Source of the DNA: JAKAGZ01 sp963772675
GTDB lineage: Bacteria; Bacteroidota; Ignavibacteria; Ignavibacteriales; Ignavibacteriaceae
Length of the DNA stretch: 64,000 nt
Assembly: GCA_963772675.1 (NCBI GenBank)
Contig: CAVYYF010000003.1
Location: 62,001-126,000 of the forward strand
Reading direction: 5' to 3'
In this document: positions 55,057-63,519 of the stretch, piece after piece
Layout: each line of letters begins with the position of its first letter
How positions within the stretch are numbered: position 1 is the stretch's first letter
Notes under the pieces: model-generated
The model's input: only the letters and a program-made list of their open reading frames with translations
Database searches by the model: none
What the model was told of the DNA's origin: nothing
Made by a program: the position numbers and the translations under genes

Positions 55057-55971
55057 CTAAAGATTTGATTTCGTTTTAATAAACGTTCCAGCTTGAAGTT
55101 CTTCAAAAGCTGTCTTTAGTTCTGCCTGCGTGTTCATAACAATCGGACCGTACCATGCAACAGGCTCTCTCAATGGTTTACCTGAAATAAGCAGAAAACG
55201 TATTCCCTCTTCTCCTGCCTGAACTGTAACATCATCCCCGCTGTCAAACAGAATTAGCGACCGGTTATCTGCTTCTACCGGTGGATTTGCATTTAGCCTG
55301 CCTACACTTTCAGTAGGTACGGCAAGCGGGCCTGAAGCATTACAAAACTTACCTGATCCTGCAAAGACATAAGCAAAAGCATTATTTCTTGTATCAATCT
55401 TTAACGATTTTCTTTTTAGCGGTGGAACAGATACATCTACATAAACCGGATCGGCAGCTATCCCGTCAACTGGGCCTTTCTTTCCCCAGAATTCTCCACA
55501 GACTAACCGTACGTGTGTCCCATCATCATCTGTTACTTCAGGTATATCTTTTGCCTCAATTCCCTGGTAACGCGGTGGAGTCATTTTAAGCGAAGCTGGA
55601 AGATTTGCCCAGAGTTGAAAACCATGCATCCTCCCATTCGCATCACCTTTCGGCATTTCCTGGTGTATTATTCCGCTTCCCGCCGTCATCCATTGAATGT
55701 CGCCGGAAGAAATGACCCCTTTATTCCCCATACTATCACCGTGCTCAACATCTCCTGCAAGAACATAAGTAATAGTTTCGATTCCGCGGTGAGGGTGCCA
55801 TGGGAAACCGGCAAGATAATCTTTCGGATTTTCGTTCCGAAAGTCATCCAGAAGCAAAAACGGATCAACTTCCGAAGGATCGCCGAAGCCAATTGCACGT
55901 TGAAGACTAACTCCCGCTCCTTCAATGGCGGGCTGCGCTTTTAATATTTTTTTTACCGGTCGGATAGACAT
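55057..55971 (-). CDS. pirin family protein
   Basis: A bicupin of about 304 residues; start at 55971 (MSIRPVKKIL) behind GGAG, in place of the longer frame from 56001. The metal site is in FPWHPHRGIETITYVLAGDVEHGDS with a later His/Glu in GIIHQEMPKG. Some pirins act as quercetinases; others are regulators. The role here is unknown. Confidence 0.9.
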   Translation of the reverse strand: MSIRPVKKILKAQPAIEGAGVSLQRAIGFGDPSEVDPFLLLDDFRNENPKDYLAGFPWHPHRGIETITYVLAGDVEHGDSMGNKGVISSGDIQWMTAGSGIIHQEMPKGDANGRMHGFQLWANLPASLKMTPPRYQGIEAKDIPEVTDDDGTHVRLVCGEFWGKKGPVDGIAADPVYVDVSVPPLKRKSLKIDTRNNAFAYVFAGSGKFCNASGPLAVPTESVGRLNANPPVEADNRSLILFDSGDDVTVQAGEEGIRFLLISGKPLREPVAWYGPIVMNTQAELKTAFEELQAGTFIKTKSNL

Positions 55972-56138
55972 GGAAACTCCTTTAGATACTTTTATACACA
56001 ATAAACTTTTTTAAAATTCCATTTTCTATTTAGAATAAGACTACCAGGAACTAACTCAATATAATATTACAGAAATCATAATTACAAGATCAAAAGAGTA
56101 ACTAAATAAATCATCATAATTTCTCTTTAAAATCACTG

Positions 56139-56879
56139 CTAATCCTTTCCAAAACGCTTCTCGCTGTATCCGGGTTCATTATCTTCGAGAAAATCAACAA
56201 TATCTTTTGCTACTACGTTCGGATCTGCAAGCATATTATTTGCTTTCAATGATTTGAACACATTTGCTGAAGGGAAAATTTCAGGTTCTTCTGATCTCAC
56301 TTTTAGCTGCATCTCAGTATCAACTGTTCCCGGTTCATAGCTCCTTATAGCCAGGCTTTTGTCTTCTTTATTTTCTATCGCAAGTATTTTCCCGGATATT
56401 AAAAGAGCCGCCTTCGTTCCGCAATAAGGTGTCAATCCCGGGTAAGCATTGTGAGCAGCGCCTGTTGAAATATCAATTATCCGCAATCTTGTTTTTTCGT
56501 TTTTATTTTTAAAGAAAATGCCGGATAGCCAGATTGGAGTTACTGTATTAAGAATATAAAGCTCACTTAATTTCTTAGGATCAAGTTCTTCAAACCTTAA
56601 AAGTTCTCCTGTTCCCGCTGCATTGTTTACCAGCGCAATCCTGTCGTACTTTTTATCACTAATTTTTAGTTTTAGCTGCTTTGCTAATTGATTTTCCAAA
56701 TTATTAATATCGCTAAGATCAATTTTTAAATGCACATAATTTTTATCATTAATATCCACATTCCTTCTGGCAGTACCGATTACTTTCCAGCCTAGCTTAA
56801 GCAATTCATTTGCCGTCGCCTTCCCGATACCGGAGCTGGTACCGGTAACAAATGCAAATTTATTCTCATTGATTTCCAT
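56139..56879 (-). CDS. short-chain dehydrogenase/reductase, sepiapterin-reductase-like
   Basis: 246 residues. NADP-binding VTGTSSGIGKAT with ARRN at the second strand, NNAAGTG, and catalytic Ser/Tyr/Lys in ISTGAAHNAY and PYCGTKAAL. The overall pattern is closest to benzil reductase/sepiapterin reductase-like SDRs. Substrate unknown. Confidence 0.88.
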   Translation of the reverse strand: MEINENKFAFVTGTSSGIGKATANELLKLGWKVIGTARRNVDINDKNYVHLKIDLSDINNLENQLAKQLKLKISDKKYDRIALVNNAAGTGELLRFEELDPKKLSELYILNTVTPIWLSGIFFKNKNEKTRLRIIDISTGAAHNAYPGLTPYCGTKAALLISGKILAIENKEDKSLAIRSYEPGTVDTEMQLKVRSEEPEIFPSANVFKSLKANNMLADPNVVAKDIVDFLEDNEPGYSEKRFGKD

Positions 56880-56966
56880 AGTTTAACACCTGAAAAGTAT
56901 AATTATCATTTAAGGGATTTATTAAATGTACCAAAAAAATAAGCAAAATATAATGTTAATAGTTTA

Positions 56967-57001
56967 TGTGATAATTCTGTTATAATTAGTGTGTATTTTT
57001 G
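56967..57001 (+). promoter_or_regulatory. tandem 11-bp repeat and -7-like element before the response regulator gene
   Basis: TGTGATAATTC (56967-56977) is followed at once by TGTTATAATTA (56978-56988); 5 nt later stands TATTTTTG (56994-57001), which fits the Bacteroidota TAnnTTTG -7 box. Two direct repeats at 11-bp pitch are the usual binding unit of OmpR-family regulators. The same layout recurs before msrAB at 59307. Confidence 0.55.
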
Positions 57002-57072
57002 GATAAATTAATGCGTTCAGATTTATTATAATAAACAGGATGTAGGTTAAAATAATCCCTTTAAAATTTAGT

Positions 57073-57768
57073 ATGAAAAAAGTACTCATAATAGAAGATG
57101 ATAAAGAGATTTCCGGTCTGCTTGAAATCCATTTGACCGATCTTAATTGCGAAATATCAAAACAGTTCGATGGACTAAAAGGATTCAACGAAGCCAAAGA
57201 CAAAAAATTCGATCTTATTGTGCTGGATATTATGCTTCCGGGGATGGACGGCTTTGAGATCTGTAAAGAATTGAGAAAGCTGGAAATCAATACGCCCATT
57301 CTTATGTTGACTTCAAAATCAGAAGAAACGGATAAGGTACTTGGACTGGAATTTGGTGCAGATGACTACCTGACAAAGCCATTCAGCATAAGAGAATTTA
57401 TTGCGCGCGTAAAGGCAATCTTTAGAAGAGTTGACTCGCTTACAAATGATAAAGAGGATAAGAAAGATCTGAAATATGATAACCTTGTTATTGATCACAC
57501 AAACAGGAAAGTGCTCTTAAACGATAAACGGGTTGAGCTCACTCAAAAAGAGTTTGAACTTCTTTATTTAATGGCATCGCACCCAGGAAGAACGTACACA
57601 AGGGAAAATCTTCTCAACCTGATCTGGGGAACACAATACAGTGGTTACGAACATACAGTTAATTCGCATATAAACCGCTTAAGAAATAAGATAGAAGAAA
57701 ACATTTCCGAGCCCAAATTTATTTTGACAACCTGGGGAGTTGGATATCGTTTTAATGATAAGCTTTGA
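57073..57768 (+). CDS. OmpR-family response regulator
   Basis: 231 residues. Receiver domain with acidic pair IIEDD, phospho-acceptor Asp52 (VLDIMLPGMDG), Thr in MLTSK and Lys in YLTKPF; winged-helix domain from about residue 130 (ELTQKEFELLYLMASHPGRTYTRENLL..VNSHINRLRNKIE). Partner of the kinase 10 nt downstream. Confidence 0.95.
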   Translation: MKKVLIIEDDKEISGLLEIHLTDLNCEISKQFDGLKGFNEAKDKKFDLIVLDIMLPGMDGFEICKELRKLEINTPILMLTSKSEETDKVLGLEFGADDYLTKPFSIREFIARVKAIFRRVDSLTNDKEDKKDLKYDNLVIDHTNRKVLLNDKRVELTQKEFELLYLMASHPGRTYTRENLLNLIWGTQYSGYEHTVNSHINRLRNKIEENISEPKFILTTWGVGYRFNDKL

Positions 57769-57778
57769 GTTATAATTT

Positions 57779-59242
57779 ATGAAAGATTTTTTTAATTCGT
57801 TATTTTGGAAAATATCTGCGGTATTCCTGTTGATACTTCTCGTAATTTCAGCAGTATACATTTATATTTCGGTGAACACCGCTGAAATGTATTTCCAGGA
57901 AACACGACAAAAACTCGATATAAAAATTGCATCTCATATTTCAGGTGAGGCCGAATTCTTCAAAGGGGATTCCGTTAATTATGGAGCTATGAAAGATGTT
58001 TTCCACAACGTGATGGTAATCAACCCGAGTTTAGAGGTTTACCTGCTTGACACCGATGGAAATATTCTTGCTTTTGATGCAGACAGTAGTCTGGTAAAAC
58101 TCAAAAAGCTTCCACTTGGTCCAATACAAGAATTTATTTCATCTAAAAATGAGACCTTTCTTCTAGCTCCCGATCCTAAAAATCCCGGGAAAGAAAAGCC
58201 AATTTCTGCTGCGGGTGTTTACAACAAAGGTAAACTAAAGGGTTATATTTATGTAATTCTCGGCGGACAGGAATATGAAAATGCTTCGCAATTATTATTC
58301 GGTAGTTATATTCTCCGGCTCGGCGTCCGTTCAATGATAATTGCGCTTCTTGCAGCAACGATAATAGGATTTTTTGCGATTGGTTTTATTATCAGGAATC
58401 TTCGAAAAATTATTATGGTGATCAGAGATTTCCAAAAAGGAAATCTCAGGGCCCGTATAAAATTAAAAAGCAAAGGCGAGCTCCAGGAATTCGCACAGTC
58501 TTTCAACGATATGGCCGATACAATTGTAACAAACATCGATGAAATAAAACGAATGGATAATATGAGAAGGGACCTGGTAGCCAATGTCTCTCACGATCTC
58601 CGCACTCCCCTTTCGGTCATCAGCGGTTATATCGAAACAATCTTAATTAAAGATGATAAAATTTCACCTGAAGAAAGGAAAAAATATCTAAATACAATTT
58701 TGAGCAGCACAGGAAGATTGCAATCACTTGTAGCAGAATTGTTTGAACTTTCAAAGCTTGAAGCAAAAGAAACAAAGCCTGAAAAAGAATCATTCTCTCT
58801 CGCCGAACTTCTTCAGGATGTTCATCAGAAAAACCTGATAATTGCTCAGAAGAAAGACATAAATCTAAATCTTAAAATAGACGATAACCTGCCTTTCATT
58901 TTGGCAGACATACGAATGATGGAAAAGGTTTTTCAGAATCTGCTTGATAATGCTTTAAAATTTACTCCGGCTTCCGGCAAAGTAGAAATTAAACTGAAAA
59001 GAAAAAGCCCGGATAAAATCATTACTGTTATTTCAGATAACGGGCCCGGGATCGAAAAAGATCAGATAAAATATATCTTCGATCGGTATCACCAGATAAA
59101 ACGTGTCTCGACTGAAACATCTCAGGGCACCGGTCTGGGACTAACAATCGTAAAAAAACTTCTCGACCTTCAGGGAATGACAATAGACGTCGAAAGCGAA
59201 TTTGCAAAAGGGACCTCATTTATAGTCACCGTCCCGGTATAA
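57779..59242 (+). CDS. membrane sensor histidine kinase
   Basis: 487 residues. TM1 at about 10-30, an extracytoplasmic sensor of about 150 residues (with YLLDTDGNILAFD and GYIYVILGG, PAS/Cache-like), TM2 at about 184-206, HAMP about 205-255, phospho-acceptor His272 in NVSHDLRTPLS, and ATPase boxes NLLDNALKFTP, DNGPGIEKDQ and GTGLGLTIV. It senses something in the envelope. The next genes on the strand encode envelope methionine repair, a plausible output. Confidence 0.95.
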   Translation: MKDFFNSLFWKISAVFLLILLVISAVYIYISVNTAEMYFQETRQKLDIKIASHISGEAEFFKGDSVNYGAMKDVFHNVMVINPSLEVYLLDTDGNILAFDADSSLVKLKKLPLGPIQEFISSKNETFLLAPDPKNPGKEKPISAAGVYNKGKLKGYIYVILGGQEYENASQLLFGSYILRLGVRSMIIALLAATIIGFFAIGFIIRNLRKIIMVIRDFQKGNLRARIKLKSKGELQEFAQSFNDMADTIVTNIDEIKRMDNMRRDLVANVSHDLRTPLSVISGYIETILIKDDKISPEERKKYLNTILSSTGRLQSLVAELFELSKLEAKETKPEKESFSLAELLQDVHQKNLIIAQKKDINLNLKIDDNLPFILADIRMMEKVFQNLLDNALKFTPASGKVEIKLKRKSPDKIITVISDNGPGIEKDQIKYIFDRYHQIKRVSTETSQGTGLGLTIVKKLLDLQGMTIDVESEFAKGTSFIVTVPV

Positions 59243-59306
59243 CCGGATTAATTCTGCTGTTTTTTAAGATTCTGGCAAATTAAACTTTAACCTCTTTTTA
59301 CCTTTC

Positions 59307-59341
59307 TGTGATCTTTCCGTGATAATTGAAGGCTAATTTCC
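59307..59341 (+). promoter_or_regulatory. tandem 11-bp repeat before msrAB, matching that of the regulator gene
   Basis: TGTGATCTTTC (59307-59317) then CGTGATAATTG (59318-59328), identical at 17 of 22 positions to the pair at 56967-56988. Five nt later stands TAATTTCC (59334-59341), in the place of TATTTTTG in the other promoter, and partly like TAnnTTTG. Confidence 0.5.
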
Positions 59342-59367
59342 ATATGTGAATAAACGACAAATAGCAT

Positions 59368-59425
59368 GTCATTCTGAACTCGTTTCAGAATCAATTATAT
59401 GACCCTGAAACAAGTTCAAGGTGAC
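59368..59425. repeat. palindromic intergenic repeat in the msrAB leader
   Basis: The left arm (59368-59388, GTCATTCTGAACTCGTTTCA...) and right arm (59405-59425, ending GTTCAAGGTGAC) are inverted copies with four mismatches and a 16-nt centre. It is of the GTCAT...ATGAC type also seen at 31827. It lies between the proposed promoter and the msrAB start. Confidence 0.65.
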
Positions 59426-59471
59426 TATAAATAAATTTACAACACACAGGGAAAGAATAGGAGATCAAACA

Positions 59472-60530
59472 ATGATTAAGAATATGCTCATAATATTATT
59501 CATGCTTGGAGTCTTAATAGGCTGTTCAAACATTGACTCGAAGCAAAAGGCAAAAAAAGTAACGCCAGCCAAAGATGAAGACGGCTATTCAACAGCAATA
59601 TTTGCCGGCGGATGTTACTGGTGTATGGATGCTTCATTCGAAAAACTTTCGGGATTGAAGGATGTTGTTTCCGGCTACGCCGTGGGAGAAACAGATGATA
59701 ATAACTCAACCGGAAAAGTTGAAGCCATCAAAGTGATTTATAATCCTGATGCAATAAGTTATTCCGAATTACTGGAATATTACTGGAAACAGTTTGATCC
59801 TACTGATGCAGGCGGATCATTTTACGACAGAGGGCCTGAATATATGTCCTACATTTATTATCAGAATGATAAGCAAAAAGAATTAGCTGAAAAATCCAAA
59901 ACCTGGCTAGAAAGCCTTGGTAAATTTGATAAACCGATTGCTACAAAAATTGTAGAATTCACAAACTTCTACCCTGTTCAGGAATCCGAGCAGCACTTTT
60001 ATAAAAAGAATCCCGAAAGATATCACGAATACAGGAATGCCTCAGGAAGAGATAAATTTATTCAAAAGGTATGGGGAAGTTGCTACGTACAGCAATATAA
60101 AAAGCCTTCAGATAAAGTATTAAAGGGTAAACTGAGCTCATTAGAATATAAAATAACCCAGGAAGACGGAACTGAGCTCCCCTTCCAAAACCCTTACTGG
60201 AATAATCATAAAGAAGGAATTTATGTAGATATCGTTTCAGGTGAACCCCTTTACAGTTCAAAGGACAAATTTGAATCAGGCACCGGCTGGCCGAGTTTTA
60301 CAAAACCGATTGATCCATATTTCCTTAATAAGAAAATTGACGGTTCACTCGGAATGCAAAGGATAGAAGTCAGAAGCAGGTTTGCCGATTCTCATCTCGG
60401 GCACGTGTTCAACGACGGGCCTGCTCCAACGCATTTAAGATACTGTATGGACTCAGCAGCAATGCGGTTTATTCCTAAAGAAGATCTGAAAAAGGAAGGC
60501 TACAGAGAGTATTCATATTTATTTAAATAA
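59472..60530 (+). CDS. msrAB: peptide methionine sulfoxide reductase MsrA-MsrB fusion, lipoprotein
   Basis: Reduces both S- and R-methionine sulfoxide in proteins. The start at 59472 gives a lipoprotein signal with lipobox VLIGC (Cys18); a longer frame from 59421 hides the signal. MsrA part: catalytic Cys48 in FAGGCYWCMDASFE, EVIYNP-like and QYYSVQES-like stretches. MsrB part: GTGWPSFTKPI, VRSRFADSHLGHVFNDGP and catalytic Cys in HLRYCMDSAAM. The zinc-binding CxxC pairs of many MsrB proteins are absent. The lipid anchor puts the enzyme in the envelope. The next gene encodes a methionine-rich exported protein. Confidence 0.93.
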   Translation: MIKNMLIILFMLGVLIGCSNIDSKQKAKKVTPAKDEDGYSTAIFAGGCYWCMDASFEKLSGLKDVVSGYAVGETDDNNSTGKVEAIKVIYNPDAISYSELLEYYWKQFDPTDAGGSFYDRGPEYMSYIYYQNDKQKELAEKSKTWLESLGKFDKPIATKIVEFTNFYPVQESEQHFYKKNPERYHEYRNASGRDKFIQKVWGSCYVQQYKKPSDKVLKGKLSSLEYKITQEDGTELPFQNPYWNNHKEGIYVDIVSGEPLYSSKDKFESGTGWPSFTKPIDPYFLNKKIDGSLGMQRIEVRSRFADSHLGHVFNDGPAPTHLRYCMDSAAMRFIPKEDLKKEGYREYSYLFK

Positions 60531-60583
60531 AAAAGGTTAACAACGTAATTGTTTCACTAATTATATAACAAGGAGTCAGTAAA

Positions 60584-60922
60584 ATGAAAACAATCGTAAA
60601 AATGCTTCCGGTGATGTTCCTTATGTTGATGTTCGCGGCACCTGTTGCAAAAGCACAGCAAATGCAAAAGAAAGAAATGAAAAAGGAAATGATGAAAGAT
60701 TCAACTATGCACAAGGACATGATGAAGGACAAAAAGATGAGTAAAGATAAGATGATGAATAAAAAAGATATGATGAAGATAGACAAGATGATGAAAAGTG
60801 ACAAAATGATGAAAGATAAAAAAATGAGCAAAGATAAGATGATGGATAAAAAAGATATGATGAAGATAGACGAAATGAAAAAAGACAGTACGATGATGAA
60901 GGATAAGGACGGGATGAAATAA
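60584..60922 (+). CDS. exported methionine/lysine-rich repeat protein
   Basis: 112 residues: a signal peptide (residues 1-24, cleavage after VAKA) and a mature part of 88 residues made almost only of Met, Lys and Asp, with 25 Met. Two copies of a 29-residue unit (MMKDKKMSKDKMM...) follow each other. It resembles the pentapeptide MXKDX repeat proteins. It has its own ribosome binding site (AAGGAG), starts 54 nt after msrAB and ends at a strong terminator. A sacrificial methionine store for the neighbouring MsrAB is a reasonable idea; metal (Cu) binding by Met pairs is the alternative. Confidence 0.85.
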   Translation: MKTIVKMLPVMFLMLMFAAPVAKAQQMQKKEMKKEMMKDSTMHKDMMKDKKMSKDKMMNKKDMMKIDKMMKSDKMMKDKKMSKDKMMDKKDMMKIDEMKKDSTMMKDKDGMK

Positions 60923-60932
60923 AACATATCTA

Positions 60933-60970
60933 AACCTTCGGGGCTGATTAAACCCCGAAGGTTAGTTTTG
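60933..60970 (+). terminator. terminator after the methionine-rich gene
   Basis: An 11-bp perfect stem (AACCTTCGGGG at 60933-60943, CCCCGAAGGTT at 60953-60963) is followed by AGTTTTGAT. Confidence 0.85.
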
Positions 60971-61005
60971 ATAGGCTATGTTTATTAGTGATTTAATATA
61001 AAGCC

Positions 61006-61539
61006 TTAAAAATCAATAGATTCCGCACGCCACGTTTTAGGATCACCGAAAATTTTCTTTTTATAACTTATGACATCCAGCTTTTTGGGAATTACTTTTA
61101 TCAGCAAAAAGCTCTCATTCTTATCCGGATAAAACCGGTTCCATTCCTCTTTCCAGTGGTTTGCCTTATCTTTTTTATCATTTATTAATTCCGCATTTCC
61201 GTGAATCACAACATAACCATTTCCAGCAGGGTCGCTATAGTACAACACTACATCAGGATTATTCTTTATCTCGTTCACTTTCCTGCTTTTGGGATTTGTA
61301 CCTAACCAGACAATAAAATTCTTATCAGGTTGGAAAGGATCCATCGTTCGGACCTCAGGCTGTCCATTATTACCAGTAGTAACAAGACCGCAAAACCTTA
61401 CTGAGGAAATAATATCACGCGCGGCTGCGATTACGTTTGTATAGCCGGAGTCTTTTTTACTAACCTGCGAAAAAGCGCTGCCTGAAAATATTAAAATAAG
61501 AAAGAAGATGAAGAATAATTTAAATTTATTAGGAAACAT
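61006..61539 (-). CDS. exported pyridoxamine-phosphate-oxidase-fold protein
   Basis: The start at 61539 is set by AGGAGG 8 nt upstream and gives MFPNKFKLFFIFFLILIFSG, a signal peptide ending near SAFSQ. The rest is a PNPOx/general-stress-protein-26-like split barrel (CGLVTTGNNGQPEVRTMDPFQ, WLGTNPKSRKVNEIKNNPDVVLYY, VIHGNAELI). Members normally bind FMN, F420 or heme in the cytoplasm; an exported form is unusual. Function unknown. Confidence 0.8.
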   Translation of the reverse strand: MFPNKFKLFFIFFLILIFSGSAFSQVSKKDSGYTNVIAAARDIISSVRFCGLVTTGNNGQPEVRTMDPFQPDKNFIVWLGTNPKSRKVNEIKNNPDVVLYYSDPAGNGYVVIHGNAELINDKKDKANHWKEEWNRFYPDKNESFLLIKVIPKKLDVISYKKKIFGDPKTWRAESIDF

Positions 61540-61632
61540 TACAATACCCTCCTTTGCAGAATTTAATAACAATTATTTTTCATAATTTACCATATAGGCA
61601 CCATTCTTTGAAAAGGAAAATAAAAGATTTTA

Positions 61633-62157
61633 TTATAAAAACTCTTGCCTCTTCACTACCATCATTATTGCAGGACCATCGGGATTTGTAATTGGCTGAA
61701 CCTGTTTGAAGCCCGCTTTTTCGTAGCATCGGATAGCACGGAAATTGTCTGGTCTGGGATCAACAAGAACTTCATTTGCATTTAACTCGTTAAACAAAAA
61801 CGATATAAAATCTTTTACCATTGCAGTGCCGAAACCTCTGCTAAGCTTATTATAGTCGCCTATAAAAGTATCAATCCCATAAACACCCGGACCCGGTTCA
61901 TCAGGCCACCAGTTTGGATTTCCTTCTGTTACAGAATAGTACTGAATGAATCCTTCCGGTTTTCCATTTAAGATTGCGAGATATGGAATTGCTGTATCTT
62001 TATTGTTTATCCGCGAAAGGTATTTTTCGCAGACTGCATCAAGAGTTATTTCTCCTTCCCGCCACCATTCCTGCAAATGCGGACTATTAAGCCAATCGCA
62101 CATTAAAGGAAGGTTGGATTCTACCAATGGATTGAATTTGAAGTTTGGACTAGACAT
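61633..62157 (-). CDS. GNAT acetyltransferase, AAC(6')-like
   Basis: 174 residues with the pattern of the AAC(6')-Ib-type group: HLQEWWRE, GPGVYGIDTFIGD, RGFGTAMVKDFI (acetyl-CoA loop) and VDPRPDNFRAIRCYEKAGF. Acetylation of an aminoglycoside is possible but many chromosomal relatives have other substrates. No mobile element is beside it, so it looks like a resident gene. Confidence 0.82.
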   Translation of the reverse strand: MSSPNFKFNPLVESNLPLMCDWLNSPHLQEWWREGEITLDAVCEKYLSRINNKDTAIPYLAILNGKPEGFIQYYSVTEGNPNWWPDEPGPGVYGIDTFIGDYNKLSRGFGTAMVKDFISFLFNELNANEVLVDPRPDNFRAIRCYEKAGFKQVQPITNPDGPAIMMVVKRQEFL

Positions 62158-62288
62158 AACCTATTTACAACCAGAGCTGAAATACATAAAGCTATCCTAT
62201 TAAAGAGGTTGTATCGTGTTTATTAATTTTTCCTACAAAAAACTCAAAGGCACCTATTATATATTTATAATTAATCGGACTGTTCTAA

Positions 62289-62783
62289 CTAAAATTCCAG
62301 CTCTTTTAACATCGCTTCTGCTTCTTCAACTTCCTGGCAAGGTACCATCAGTTTAAATTCATTAATAATGTGTCCATCATATTCACCTGAGGCACGGAAC
62401 AAGGAGTAATCCGGTCCGCCCAAGGAGAGAGGGCTGGATTTGCGTGAATAGACAAACGGATGAAACCCGTTTTTTTCAAGCGCGTCTTTTGCGAAATCAA
62501 CTTTTATTGAATCATTTGCTCCATAAACTCTCGTCATGCCTTCGTATATCTCGTAATTACTATGCCTGTTACAAAGATAATGGTCATCTGTTCTCATTCC
62601 GCACTCTTTGCAAAAAGGAGTAGAACAAATAATGCAAACCCCGACTGCAGGTTTACCCTGATGCTCTGCGCAGAAAGTATCTTCCGCAAAAAGTTCGCCG
62701 CAGTTAAGGCAAAAATCAGAATCTGCTTCGATGAGTTCTTTACAATGAGGACATTTTATGGTCTTTGATTCTACTTCTGGCAT
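62289..62783 (-). CDS. zinc-ribbon / B-box-like / DUF2007-like protein
   Basis: About 164 residues from MPEVESK (the longer frame adds MGEV). A zinc ribbon (CPHCKEL..CLNCGE, residues 10-30), then a B-box-like Cys/His set (CAEHQG..CIICSTPFCKECG..CNRH, about 38-76), then a C-terminal domain with DFAKDALEKNGFHPFVYSRK and LMVPCQEVEEAEAMLKEL, typical of DUF2007 putative signal-transducing proteins. Function unknown. Confidence 0.75.
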   Translation of the reverse strand: MPEVESKTIKCPHCKELIEADSDFCLNCGELFAEDTFCAEHQGKPAVGVCIICSTPFCKECGMRTDDHYLCNRHSNYEIYEGMTRVYGANDSIKVDFAKDALEKNGFHPFVYSRKSSPLSLGGPDYSLFRASGEYDGHIINEFKLMVPCQEVEEAEAMLKELEF

Positions 62784-62864
62784 AACTTCCCCCAAATGGA
62801 AATTGCTTTGTAAAACAGAAATGTAATGATTTGCTCAGACTAAGTAAACAAAATAAATTATAAA

Positions 62865-63410
62865 CTACTCCCTTACGAGCTCATACATAATAGTATTTTC
62901 ATTCTCTGCGTAAACAGTACTTAATTTAAATCCATTCTTTACCATGAGCCTTATGGAACGCTGGTTTTCTTTTGCAACTTCGCCTTCTATAGTTTTCAGG
63001 TTCAGTTCATTAAGTGCAAAATCTATCACTTTGGGAATGGCTTCCTTCATTATTCCTTTTCCCTGGAAAGCAGGAAATAATTCAAATCCAATTTCGGCTT
63101 TCATTTTTTCGCGTGATATTTTCCAGAGACAGATAGTACCGATCAGTTCATTTTTACCCTTTAAAGTGATTGCCCAATACAAAGCTTCATTCTTCCTAAA
63201 ACTGTCATTTATTTTTTGGATAAACTCATTTGCTTCGTCAACAGATTTACAGATCGGCCTCGCGAGATATTCAGCTACTTTTTCATCGGAGCGTATATGG
63301 TAAATCGCTTCGGCATCGTCAGGTATTAGCTGACGAAGTATTAAGCTGTGTGTGTTTAGAACAGGAAATGTTGTTGCTTCGTCGGATAACATTTTTAATT
63401 CTCCGTCCAT
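62865..63410 (-). CDS. GNAT N-acetyltransferase, RimJ/RimL type
   Basis: 181 residues; LRQLIPDDAEAIYHIRSD, GTICLWKI, IGFELFPAFQGKGIMKEAI (acetyl-CoA loop) and NQRSIRLMVKNGFKL are typical. Substrate unknown; ribosomal-protein or small-molecule acetylation are both found in this group. Confidence 0.87.
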   Translation of the reverse strand: MDGELKMLSDEATTFPVLNTHSLILRQLIPDDAEAIYHIRSDEKVAEYLARPICKSVDEANEFIQKINDSFRKNEALYWAITLKGKNELIGTICLWKISREKMKAEIGFELFPAFQGKGIMKEAIPKVIDFALNELNLKTIEGEVAKENQRSIRLMVKNGFKLSTVYAENENTIMYELVRE

Positions 63411-63519
63411 TCAACAGGAAGATATAGACTCGTCATTTATTATAATGAACTTTTTGAAGAAATGCTAAATAATAAAATAATTAAACTATAAAAATAGGCT
63501 TAAAAAAACAGGAAATCTG

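Noticed and set aside
60700..60910. Direct repeats as a CRISPR array or minisatellite
   Set aside because: The repeats are in frame within an exported Met/Lys/Asp protein, with no unique spacers.
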